A DNA stretch of 64,000 nt from Eutreptiella sp. 'Long Island Sound 2002' (taxonomy: Eukaryota > Euglenozoa > Euglenophyceae > Eutreptiales > Eutreptiaceae): assembly GCA_964036045.1 (NCBI GenBank), contig OZ038379.1:76527992-76591991 (forward strand), in the 5' to 3' direction. The notes under the pieces were generated by a model. The model saw only the letters and a list, made by a program, of their open reading frames with translations. It was not told the DNA's origin and searched no databases. Shown here piece after piece: positions 33,337 to 43,090 of this stretch. Position 1 is the first letter of the stretch. Each line of letters starts with the position of its first letter. Made by a program: the position numbers and the translations under genes.

Positions 33337-34329
33337 GAACCTACCCCGTGACATACCAACACGGAACCCCCAACACGTCTACACACCGTCCACCGAGCAC
33401 AGCACTGGCACAGCACACACGGACACCACAGGCACCGCACACACTCCCACCAGCATGCGCGCGCCACCAGCCCCCATCCCCCCACGCCGCCGTCCGTCCA
33501 CAGGTACCACCAACCGCCAGCCACCGCATGTCCCCTCTGCGTTCGCCAGCGGCTACCACAGACAGCCCTGCCCTGCAACCCAGACCACTGGGTCTGCCTG
33601 GGAGCCGCGCACCGCCTCACCCACGGCCCCGACTGCGGGGACCTCAGCCCCCACCGGCGCGAGCGGCCCGCGGCCCCAGCCGCACCCCCCCCCGCCAGCC
33701 ACCCCAGCTTCTTCGGGTTCCTCACCGACACCCTCCGGAACCACCTGGGAGGGTACTACGTGGCGGACGCGGCGGACCACGCATGGACCATAGCCGTGGC
33801 CACAGGCAGCACACCCCTGCCCCCCAACAGCCCACCCCTACGCCACAGCGGAGGCGGCTTGAACGTGGCGGCCCGCCACATCCTCCTCGCCCTATACCTC
33901 CACCACCGAGACCTACACCTCCCAGACCCACAACTCCCGGCCCCCCAAGCAGCAGCCCTGACGCCGGAAGCGTGGGCCGACACGGCACCAGAGGAGATAG
34001 CAGCCTACCTCCGAATCACTTGCCGCCGGTTCAACAACGCCCTCGGCCGACGGAAGGGAACACCTTACCCACTCAGCGCACTCCTCTACCCGGCACACCA
34101 CCCCCACCCTGCACAACAGAAGCCCCCGGAGGGCTGGGCGTCTTTTCGGGACGCCCACCTGGCCGCCCCCAACGAGGCCCCCGCCACGCGGATGGGCCTC
34201 ACGGACCAGGAAACCTACGTCAGAGGCCTCAAGACGAGCCTCCAAGAGGCACACCGCTGGCACGCCCGCTCCCTGTCGCCCCAACGGGGACAGGGGGGTT
34301 CACCCGCCCCCGACACCCACCCGGCCTAG
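33333..34329 (+). CDS. L1 ORF3: protein with RING-like Cys/His cluster
   Basis: The ATG at 33333 overlaps the pol TGA (ATGA). A +1 slip is needed soon after, because the well-conserved-looking frame is open from 33352. Around 33525-33640 it reads CPLC, then C-x3-H-x2-C (PCNPDHWVC), then HRLTHGPDC: C-x2-C-x11-C-x3-H-x2-C, the first half of a RING finger. The positions of the sixth and seventh ligands are Ala and Gly (GGC, one base from TGC), so zinc binding may be impaired in this copy. A globular part follows (FFGFLTDTLRNHLGGYYVAD, LNVAARHILLALYLHHRDL, ITCRRFNNALGRRKG), ending in a basic helix. RING proteins often act as ubiquitin ligases; that function here is inference. Confidence 0.6.
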
Positions 34330-34545
34330 AAGACCAAGACAGGTCAGGGGGCCCGCCAACGCGCCCGCCAGCAGGGCGCGACGCCCCGACCAAGGCCCGG
34401 GTCCAGCCACACCGCACCACCCCACGCCCAGACCCCCGGGGCACACCAACAACACCGCCACCGCCAGCGCCCACCACCACCACCGTACCGCAGCACCCCA
34501 ACCCTGCAGCCCAGTCAGCCACCACCGCCCACACACGTCCACACC

Positions 34546-36780
34546 ATGCCAGGACCACCATACGTGCAGAACCAGGGGACATGGCACCACCAACACCACC
34601 ACCACGCCCCCGTCCCTCCCAACCCCTACCCCCTAATGCCCCCATGCTACAGCGACCCCCACCAGCTACATCCCCACCACGCCCCAGCACAACCAGGCCC
34701 CGAGAACCACCCACCCCACATAGCGCACATCACCGCACCACACCATCACCTATTCCACCGACACCAGCCCCTGCGACCACACCCACCAACACCGGGGTAC
34801 CACACACAACCAGCGGACCCTCCACACCGACACCACGCGGTCCAGCACCACCCGCCGCCCCCGCTACACGGGCCCACGACATACGAGCCACGGTACACCC
34901 CCATGGACCCGCGAGGAGCCGCGCACGCACGCCAGCAACACCAGGGCCTAGTAGGAGCGCCCCACCACCACCAACAGCCCCCTCACCCACACCCCATACC
35001 AGCGAGCACCATCCACCAGCAGCCACCCATTACATACTGACCACAGCCCCACCCGGACGCTCATGCGGCCGCCTCCCACCCACACCCCGGCACCACAACC
35101 AGTCAAGAACCGCAAGGGCCGCACGGCGCACACACGCAACACCCACACGACACACAGGGACGCCCGGACCCCCAGCCAGCACAACACCCACCCCCGCCCC
35201 CCCCACCCCACCACCACCAGCAGCCCCCCCACCCACACCCCATACCAGCGAGCACCATCCACCAGCAGCCACCCATTACATACGGACCACAGCCCCACCC
35301 GGACGCTCATGCGGCCGCCTCCCACCCACACCCCGGCACCACAACCAGTCAAGAACCGCAAGGCCCGCACGGCGCACACACGCAACACCCACACGACGCA
35401 CAGGGACGCCCAGACCCCCAGCCAGCACAACATGCACCCCCGCCCCCCCCACCACCAACAGCGCGACCCCCACACCACCCCCCCCCCCCCCCCGAGACCA
35501 GGCCACGGACACAACACGCGGCAGCCAACACCAGTTAATTGAGATCGATACCCCCGCCGACAAACGCCACCGCGAATCCCCCCTCCCGCGACCGCCACAA
35601 GAGACCCCATCACCGGACCCCACGCGCGACAACGACAACCACCCCCCCCAACCCACACCACCCCCCGGTCACACCCCGCACCACCAGCCGCCGCACCGGC
35701 CGAACCCTACGCCCTACACAACCCCGGAGCGGTACAGCAGCACCTCCAGGGACTCGGGGAACAGGACGTCGTGCTGTACTTCCGCACCTCCGGCACCAGC
35801 ACCCCCATCCGGGCGGCCACCCTGGTCCAGGCGGCCACCCTGGGGGAAGGCGTCAGAGACTTCCTCTTCGACGCCTTCCTCCACGTCGCCCGACACGAGC
35901 GCCCCACATGCGCCACCCCAGACGGCGAGAGCCCGCCCCCCACGGGGAGCCGGATCTGGGTGCCCCCCATCGACTGGGGGCGACACCTGGTCGGACACCC
36001 CGTGCCGGGGCGGGTGGACACCAAGGGCCGCACCCGCTACCACGAGCCCGACATGGCCCACCCCCCACCCGGCGCCATCCCCGACAGCACCAATGAGTGG
36101 GAGCGGGAAACATGGGTAGCCCGGATGGCCTCCCTGAGCAACTTCCGGCACCACGTCCCGGGGGACATCCCCACCCCCGACGAGCAGCAGCCAGCCCCCT
36201 CCACGTACATGACCCTCATGTACAATCTGCACTACACCCTCTCCACCACCAACTACCACGCACCCACAGACCACTGGGTGGTACACGGCACCGACTCCCT
36301 CCTCCCCGCCGACTACACCCCCCCCACACACAACCCAGGCACCGACACGTACGCCAGGGGGGACGACCCGGACGACCCCCACATTTGGGGCACGTGGGAA
36401 CCCCAATCCCTGGACACGCTGCTCTCCATCCGCAGCGGCTACCAGGGCCTTGGTAGGGCGATGTATTGCCTCGCCAAGTGGACCCAACGGACCTGGGGGA
36501 TCCCCACGGACCGATGGGTGTGGGTGGTCACGCTGCGCCCCCAGCAGAGGGAAGCCCCCGCAAACCGCAGGGGACCCACCCCCCCACGCCCCGGCACCCT
36601 ACAACTATGCCCGTACATGGTTGCAGCCCGCCTCATGACGCTGCTGTGGCCGGGCCCAGACACCCCCACCTCACAGAGGAGGACATGCCCGGCATCCAGC
36701 GATGCTTCTTCCAGACCCTCGACTACCTCCAGCAAACACACCCGCACGTCCTGGAGCAGATATGGCCACCCCCCGGGTAA
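34546..36780 (+). pseudogene. L1 ORF4: Pro/His-rich region plus unknown globular domain
   Basis: From an ATG at 34546 the protein is very rich in Pro, His and Gln (HHQHHHHAPVPPNPYP) and contains an in-frame 246-bp tandem duplication (about 34960-35451). The first copy has TGA at 35038 where the second has GGA. After a run of C at about 35475 the frame slips. A globular part then reads GLGEQDVVLYFRTSGT, EGVRDFLFDAFLHVARHE, RIWVPPIDWGRHL, WERETWVARMASLSNFRHH and RAMYCLAKWTQRTWGIP. One more slip near 36660 leads to EEDMPGIQRCFFQTLDYLQQ and TAA at 36780. It is Trp-rich and unlike any family I know. Two slips and one stop make this copy non-functional. Confidence 0.55.
34960..35451 (+). repeat. 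246-bp in-frame tandem duplication in ORF4
   Basis: CATACCAGCGAGCACC starts at 34995 and again at 35241, a period of 246 (82 codons). Copies are nearly identical; the notable difference is TGA (35038) versus GGA (35284). Confidence 0.85.
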
Positions 36781-37530
36781 CCCACGTGCCCGCGCAGCCG
36801 AGACAACGCCGCCACGCCAGCACCAGCACGCACGGATCACCAGGGAAAACGCGCGCACACGCCCGGTGCCCGAACCTGCACCCTCGTTCTCGCTACTTAC
36901 AGGACCCAGCATCATACGCCCGCCCCCGAAGCTCAGGACCCTCCACCGTCTCCCACGGCCCTCTCCTCCGCCTCCGACTCCACAATCTCAACCACCACGA
37001 CCACCTCATCCACCACCACCACCACGTCCTCATCCAGCACTCCACCCCCCAGGCCGCGGGGGACACCTCCCAAACGGGCCCCCAAAACCAACCCCACCGC
37101 GAGCAGCCTTGCCGCCGCCAAGGCCCACGCCCCGACGAAGCCCACACCCACGACCCAGCCGAAACCCAAGACCGCCGCCAAACGGCCACCCAAACCCGTC
37201 AGCACGCCACGACCGCAACCCGCAGCCAAGCCCAAACCCAAGTCCAAACCCGGTGCCACGACGGCAGCGCGAGCCCGGCCCCATGAGGACGTCCTCTATG
37301 ACATCCGGCCCCAGCCGTCCCAGGCCCGAAGGCAGCAGCGCCCAGCGCGGCGCCCCCCCAGCGTCACCGACGCCACCGCCACCACCTTCATGGCGGAGCA
37401 CGCCGCGGCCGAGGCACGACGCACCTCGTCCCGCCACCTCTCAAAGCCCGCACCCCAGGCCCACGGACCGCTTCCGACCAGGCCAGAACGACGCCAGGGT
37501 CCGCCAGCAGCGTCCCCGCCCTCCTACTAA
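36781..37530 (+). CDS. L1 ORF5: Lys/Ala/Pro-rich basic protein
   Basis: Open in the same frame as the ORF4 stop, ending TAA at 37528-37530, about 250 residues. A Ser/Thr run is followed by a Pro/Lys/Ala-rich basic tract (AAKRPPKPVST, AAKPKPKSKPG) resembling histone H1-type or other nucleic-acid-binding tails. It then ends with an Arg/Ala-rich segment containing EDVLYDIRPQPSQ and AEHAAAEARR. The start is unclear; translation might couple to the ORF4 stop. An ORF1-like RNA-binding role is a guess from charge only. Confidence 0.5.
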   Translation, partial: PTCPRSRDNAATPAPARTDHQGKRAHTPGARTCTLVLATYRTQHHTPAPEAQDPPPSPTALSSASDSTISTTTTTSSTTTTTSSSSTPPPRPRGTPPKRAPKTNPTASSLAAAKAHAPTKPTPTTQPKPKTAAKRPPKPVSTPRPQPAAKPKPKSKPGATTAARARPHEDVLYDIRPQPSQARRQQRPARRPPSVTDATATTFMAEHAAAEARRTSSRHLSKPAPQAHGPLPTRPERRQGPPAASPPSY

Positions 37531-37536
37531 CCCTCG

Positions 37537-38235
37537 ATGACAGCCCACATACAACGCATGCCCCACTACCGCCGCCGCCGCGAGTCCCCGCCCAACCCCG
37601 AGGCGGAGACCGTACGCGCACACCCGCGGGTCCACATCCGCGTGCGCCCCCACTCCCCACGCACCCCCACGGAACAGGACTACGAGGAATCCCCCAGGCC
37701 CGCCACCGCCACCGGTCCCCACGACCCCGTCACACCCACCCACGCCCACTCCTCCGCCCAGGACCGCAGGCCCACCGAGGAACAGTGGTGGCAGCGCTGG
37801 ACCCACACGCAGCTCTGGGAGCTGCGAAAGTGGGCCCGGGGAGAGCCCTCCCTCGAGGGCCTGGTCCATCGGCCCCGCAAGGGGTCGGTGGAGAACTGCC
37901 GCCTCCGGCCGGCGGGGGTGTGGATGCCGCAGGCCGCATGGGAAGCCATGCTGGCCGATGCGCTCCACCCCCTGGGAGTCCACCCCCGCAACCTCCACGC
38001 GCCCCAGGACCACCCGTATGTCCTCAGGCGCCTGCGGGAGACCCTCCAGGAAATGCAGCGAGACGGCATCCGCCTGTGGGACATCACCCAAAGCCCAGCT
38101 CCGCACAAACACACCCCCTCACCACCCCACAAGCGTCGGTGCACCGACACCGGCGACACCCACAGCACCCCAGGAGCCCTGCGCGCCACACAACACGACG
38201 CGCCTGACCCCCCGGGCAGCGGCGCCGCCATCTAA
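37537..38235 (+). CDS. L1 ORF6: hypothetical 232-residue protein
   Basis: Starts at ATG 37537, six bases after the ORF5 TAA, in keeping with a closely packed multi-ORF transcript. The N-terminal third is basic and Pro/Thr-rich. The middle is globular, with EEQWWQRWTHTQLWELRKWA, GVWMPQAAWEAMLADAL and a helix VLRRLRETLQEMQRDGIRLW. The C-terminus is His/Pro/Thr-rich. No family recognised. The frame is intact over its full length, unlike ORF4. Confidence 0.55.
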   Translation: MTAHIQRMPHYRRRRESPPNPEAETVRAHPRVHIRVRPHSPRTPTEQDYEESPRPATATGPHDPVTPTHAHSSAQDRRPTEEQWWQRWTHTQLWELRKWARGEPSLEGLVHRPRKGSVENCRLRPAGVWMPQAAWEAMLADALHPLGVHPRNLHAPQDHPYVLRRLRETLQEMQRDGIRLWDITQSPAPHKHTPSPPHKRRCTDTGDTHSTPGALRATQHDAPDPPGSGAAI

Positions 38236-39573
38236 CCCCGTTACTCAGCAAACCACCACCACGGGGCGCCACACCACAACGCACATGACAACGAGCACCA
38301 CCACGCCCAAAGGCACCGAACCGAGGCCCGCTACCGTCGCAACCGCCTAACTGAGCCAGAACCCAAGCACAAATCAAACCCGAGCCACACCCCGAAATTG
38401 CTAACCCTTGACTCCTAACCAAGCCCGCCGAGGGAACAACGTAACCACAGCCCACACCCACAGCCCACACAGCCGCCTAACCAGCCAGCTCCAGAAGCAA
38501 AGAGACACCTCACCAAACCCACCCTGACCCAAGCCCGTGTACATCAGGACGCGCGAGCCGCACCCCTGGGGCGCGACCGCCGCCACAGTGCCGACGACAC
38601 ACGCCAGAGGACACAACGCTATTGCACCGCCGCACCAGCTGCCCATGCCTGTGCCTGCAGTGTACGCGCGCCCCTGTTTTTTTCTTTTCTTTTTTTTTTC
38701 CCCCCAAAAAAAAAAACAAGTAAAAAAAAAAAAGAAAAAACAGGTAAAAAAAAAACGAAAATTAGGGGGGGAGGAAGAGGGACACAACCACCCATGGCAC
38801 ACGCGCACCGCACACAGCACGCACACCGGTGAACAGGAGCCCAGTGGCCCAGGACACCGCACATGCAACACAACACACCAACCGAGCACACCGGTGAACA
38901 GGAGCCAGCTGGCCCAGGACACCGCAGACACACCACAGCAAACCGCGCGGGCATACCGGTGAACAGGAGCCCGGCGGCCCAGGACACTGCACACACGTAG
39001 GGCGGCCGAGGGATAGGAAAGAACCAATACCCCATGGGTCGGACGCACTGGGGCGACCCAGCCGACCCAGCGGGCCAGTGGCAGGAGCGGTACTCCAAGG
39101 CCACCCGTCCGAGCCCGGCCAGGCTGCATCGGGGACCATGGCAAACGTCACCCGGAGCCATGGAAGCAACCGGTGACAGGCGAGCCGGTACACAGTCCAG
39201 GACGGGGTCACCTGCCAAGCAGAGTGGCCCCGCAACTCAAGCCACAAGGGTGAGGCGGTGGTACCGTAGACAAGCGGGAGCAATACCCCTTGTGGTGAGA
39301 GATACTCCACACGGCTGGGTAGCCCCCCAGAGCTGCCGCCCAACGGAGGGGGCATGTGGCCCTACCCATGGACACATGTGGGGACACCCTCCAACCTGGG
39401 ACACATGGACCGGGTGGCCGCGACAATGCCTTCCCAAGCACATGCGGGAGCGGCTCAAGAGGCACCTGACATAGGGCAGTGGGAGGGACAGGACGTCCCC
39501 TTGGTAAGACCTTCTTCCTGCAATGTCAAAGGAGGCATCCCGAGCTCCCGAAGATACCTACCTACCTACCTAC
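38236..39573 (+). other. L1 3' UTR
   Basis: Non-coding. It holds a T10-C6-A11 hairpin (38690-38716) followed by A-rich runs, a 65-bp repeat in three copies starting at 38825, 38890 and 38955 (each with ACCGGTGAACAGGAGCC and GGCCCAGGACAC), and a G/C-mixed segment to the tail. The tail is (TACC)4TAC at 39555-39573. Confidence 0.7.
38825..39000 (+). repeat. 65-bp tandem triplicate in the L1 3' UTR
   Basis: Three copies at exact 65-base spacing, differing by a few substitutions. Confidence 0.85.
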
Positions 39574-39589
39574 CTCGTCTTGCCCAGCC
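39574..39589. repeat. L1 target-site duplication, right copy
   Basis: Identical to 31461-31476 and directly after the (TACC)n tail. Confidence 0.92.
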
Positions 39590-40166
39590 TTGCTGGGGAG
39601 ATGGACTGTGCAGGCCCGAGAAAAAGGCCACACTGGTGTAGCATACCCCTGCCGTGCATAGATTTGGGTACGTGGATTAGCCACAGTGATCCGCAAGGAG
39701 CCACCTGTAGTCACCACAAGCGGCCTGCACTAACGCACATGGGGGTACAGACGCCCATGATGGCTTCGTCCAAACTCCAACAGAGACTCGAAGACAGCGC
39801 GTATCGTGGCGCGCAAATCGCTTTGCGTCAGCAAAGCTCCAGAGGACAGGAGCCAAGAGGCTCTAAATGCGTGCTGGCAGCCAGATTTTAAGGAATCTCA
39901 GTGTTCTTTGCAGATATTAATTCATTACGAATTATTTAAGTATAGTCTCGATGAAAGATTTGCAGCAAATTTTGCGTTGCTGTTTGGCATGTTTTCATGC
40001 GCGCCTTTTAGGCATGTAGGCCGTTTTGCTTGAGCCATGCAAGGCTCGTGAACTTATTTGTGCATCCTCAGCGCTGTCATTAGTGCCTCTCCCCGGCCGA
40101 AGTTTCTGGTCGCATCGTGTGAGCCAAGGTCAAAGTACAGCGGCGCTGCCGCTTACGTGATCTCTC

Positions 40167-40454
40167 TCAAGGCTGTGCTTGGTCTGAGTGTACCAGGCAG
40201 CGTGCTGCATCGAGGAGTGGGATATCAGTGGTCACTGTAGCTTGGCAGTGGCCTGCGCAACCCTCGGTGGGACTGGAACCTACGTGAACCACTGGTTCCA
40301 ATGGTATTGCTCGAAATGGCTTATGTGGTGCTTCTACCGCGTGCTTCCGGACTGTTGGATTTGCTGCGACTGTCTGTGTGTTTTGCCATGAAGGGTGAAA
40401 ACAAATTTGGACCTGCATTTGATGTTCGGCCGGAAGATCAGCAAACTGGAGCAA
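40167..40454 (-). CDS. Hypothetical ORF, copy 1 of the tandem duplication
   Basis: Ninety-five residues starting MLQFADLPAEHQMQVQI. It aligns end to end with the first 95 residues of 41635-41177, with many conservative changes and the identical block EPVVHVGSSPTE. It could be a real exon or simply reflect DNA similarity of the duplicated segment. No family recognised. Confidence 0.3.
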   Translation of the reverse strand: MLQFADLPAEHQMQVQICFHPSWQNTQTVAANPTVRKHAVEAPHKPFRAIPLEPVVHVGSSPTEGCAGHCQATVTTDIPLLDAARCLVHSDQAQP

Positions 40455-41176
40455 GACAAGGAAAAGCTACGCAGTGCAGTGACTGATCAAAATGCTCACG
40501 GAAAACAGAGTTCTGAAAGAGTTTGAGAAGAGAGCAGCTGTGGGCTTCGCAAAATATTGAATGTTTTCTCACTCAGGAGCACTGAAGAAAATCATGAGTG
40601 TTTGGTGAATTTCAAGCGCCCACCAGAGCAAGTGGCGGACCCCCACGTTTCTGCTTCAAAATAAGTTCAGCAGTCCCGGCCCGCTCGTCGTGAGCTGTGA
40701 GGTGACCAATTGCGTGAAGCTGGTGGCCGGCGGAGGCCTACGTGCTAAAGGAGAGCTGCGAGGAAGAAGGTGTCACAACCTGGAGGATGCAGTCTGCCGC
40801 CGAAGGTGAAGAAGAAGGACAGGGTCCTTTAGGGACGTATGCGCGCTTCCTGCCATTCGCCACCAACGCGCAGACACGCCACTGCCCCGGGCTATCCTCC
40901 TGGGAGGGGCGTGATGCAGATGGGGGTACAGACGCTCATCATGGCTTCGTCCAAACTACAACAGAGATGGACGACAGCGCGGATCATCACGCGCAAATCG
41001 CTTCACGTCAGCGAAGCGCCGAAAGAGAGGAGCCACGAGGCTCTAAATGCGTGCTGGCAGCCAGATTTTGAAGAAATTTCAGTGTTTTTTGCTTAGTTTG
41101 AGTTACTTACGAATCATTGAAGTATACTCTCGATGACAGATTTGCAGCACGTTTGGCGTTGCTTTTTGGCATGTTT

Positions 41177-41635
41177 TCATGCAAGCCTTTTAGGCATGTA
41201 GGCCGTTTGGCTGGAGCAACACAAGGCTCTTGAAACGTTTTCTGCATCCCCAGCGCTTTCATCATTGCCCCTCGTAGCCGGAGCTTCTGGTCGCATTGTG
41301 GGCGCCAAGGCCAACAGATAGCTGCGCTGCCGCTTACGTGATCTCCCCCACGGCTTTGCTGGGTCTGAGTGTACCAGGCAGCGTGCTGCATCGAGGAGTG
41401 GGACATCAGTGGTCATTGTAGCTTGGCAGTGGCCCGCGCAAGCCTCAGTGGGACTTGAACCTACGTGAACTACTGGTTCGAATGGTATAGCCCCAAAAGG
41501 CCTATCTTGTGCTTCTGCTGCGTGTTTCCGGAGTGTTGAATTTGGTGCGACTGTCGGTATGTTTTGCAATGAAGGCTGAAAATAAATTGGGACCTCAATT
41601 TCATGTTCGGCCGAAGGGCCAGCAAACTGGAGCAA
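41177..41635 (-). CDS. Hypothetical ORF, copy 2 of the tandem duplication
   Basis: A 152-residue frame starting MLQFAGPSAEHEIEVPI, homologous to the copy 1 ORF and extending further at its C-terminus, where copy 1 meets a stop. Both keep PLLDAARCLVHSD. Function unknown. Confidence 0.3.
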   Translation of the reverse strand: MLQFAGPSAEHEIEVPIYFQPSLQNIPTVAPNSTLRKHAAEAQDRPFGAIPFEPVVHVGSSPTEACAGHCQATMTTDVPLLDAARCLVHSDPAKPWGRSRKRQRSYLLALAPTMRPEAPATRGNDESAGDAENVSRALCCSSQTAYMPKRLA

Positions 41636-41889
41636 GACAAGGAAAATCTAGGCGGTGCAGTGACTGATCAAAATGCTGGTTGAAAACAGAGTTCTGACAG
41701 AGTTTGAGAAGAAAGCAGCTCTGGGCTTCGCAAAATGTTGGATGTTTCGTCACTCAGGAGCTCTGGAGAAAAACTTGAGTGTGTAATGAATCTTGAGGGC
41801 CCATCAAAGGAAATGGCGGACCCCCATGGATCTGCTGCAGCACCCCCAGTTGGGCCACATGTGAACCACATGGACCCTGGTGAATGTTG

Positions 41890-43090
41890 ACATAGTTTTA
41901 AAAAAACCCACGCCAGGATTGGTGGTGTACAGGCAGAGCACGCACCCAAACACACAAACCCCAACACCCCAGCCAGGAATGGCGGAGCTGCACCCGACCC
42001 AAAGCCAAGCACACACACCCACACCGCATACCCCCGCCAGAATTGGCGGGGTACAGGCGGAGCGCGCACACAAACACACACACCCCAGCACCCCAGCCTG
42101 GATAGGCAGGGCGAAAAACAAAACCGGAACCTAGACACACGCACCACAAACCCCAGCCAGGATTGGTGGGGCACAGGCGGAGCGCGCACACAGACGCAGA
42201 CACCCGGAGACCCAGCCAGGAATGGCGGGGCGCAGCTGACATCTGAACCCAGGCACACACGGCCACACCGCCGAACCAAGCCAGAAAAGGCGGGGTACAG
42301 GCGGAACGCGCACACAAACACACATGACCCAACCTCTCTGAGGGGATTGGCGGAGTGAAGGCCAAACACCAAATGGACACACACACATTACAAACACCTG
42401 CCAGGATTGGCGGGGTACAGGCGCAGTGCGCACACAAACACACACATCCCAACACCCCAGCCAGGAGTGGCGGGGCGCAGGCAAAACCCGAACCCAAGTC
42501 CACACACCCGAGCCATGAAAGGCGGGCTACAGGCGAAGCCCGCACACAAACACACACACCCCAACACCTCAGCCAGGATTGGCGGGGCAAAGTCCAAAAA
42601 CCGAACCAACACCCACACACCACGAACACCAGCCAGGATTGGCAGGGAACAGGCGGAGTGCGCAAACAAAAACACACACCCCAAGACCCCAGCCAGGAAT
42701 GCGGGGCGCAGCCGACTCCCGAACCCAAGGGCAGACACCCACACAGCACACCCCAGGCAGAAATGGCGGGGTGCAAGCGGAGCGCGCACACAAACACACA
42801 CACCCCAACACTCCAGCCAGGTTTTGCGGGGTGAAACCATATCCTAAACCAACACACACACACCGGCATCACACATCCCAGCCACAATTGGCGGGGTAAA
42901 GCCAAAGGCCTTGCCAGAATGCACGCACCACAGACGCCGGCCAGGATTGGCTGGGTACTGGCGGCGCGTGCGCACAAACACACACACCGCCACACCCCAG
43001 TTAGGATTGGCGAAGAAAAGCCAAAACCCGTACCCAAACACACACACCCTAGACCCCAGCCACGATTGGCGGCATTACCGCGAAACCCAA
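41890..43090 (+). repeat. Minisatellite array M5
   Basis: About 19 M1-type monomers with the CCAGCCAGGATTGGCGGGG core. Confidence 0.85.

Larger units (their letters stand above)
31477..39573 (+). mobile_element. 5'-truncated LINE L1 with accessory ORFs 3' of pol
   Basis: An 8.1-kb insertion bounded by perfect 16-bp target-site duplications and ending in (TACC)n. Open pol frame begins at the very first bases after the left duplication, as expected of a 5'-truncated LINE copy. Content in order: pol C-terminus with RNase H and a CCHC-like knuckle (31478-33336), ORF3 with a RING-like cluster (to 34329), Pro/His-rich ORF4 (to 36780), basic ORF5 (to 37530), ORF6 (37537-38235), 3' UTR with a 65-bp triplicate, and the tail. 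Because the duplications enclose everything, the extra ORFs moved with the LINE RNA. Nested insertion of a second element without its own duplications is not excluded. Confidence 0.85.
39739..41840. repeat. Tandem duplication of a ~920-bp segment at 1181-bp spacing
   Basis: Copy 1 spans about 39739-40660 and copy 2 about 40920-41840, at roughly 85% identity by eye; both include GGGGGTACAGACGC, GCGTGCTGGCAGCCAGATTTT and CAGCGTGCTGCATCGAGGAGTGG. The 260-base spacer (40660-40920) is not repeated. The content is unassigned. A minus-strand frame is conserved between copies (see 40167 and 41177). Confidence 0.75.

Noticed and set aside
33333-36119. 928-codon plus-strand frame across L1 ORF3 and ORF4
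   Set aside because: It is very Pro/Arg-rich and runs in a different frame from the segments with globular-looking sequence and Cys/His motifs; C-rich composition keeps it open.
41440-41500. tRNA-like T-arm (GGTTCGAAT / GGTTCAAGTCC on the other strand)
   Set aside because: No matching acceptor stem, D-arm or anticodon arm at the right spacing on either strand.
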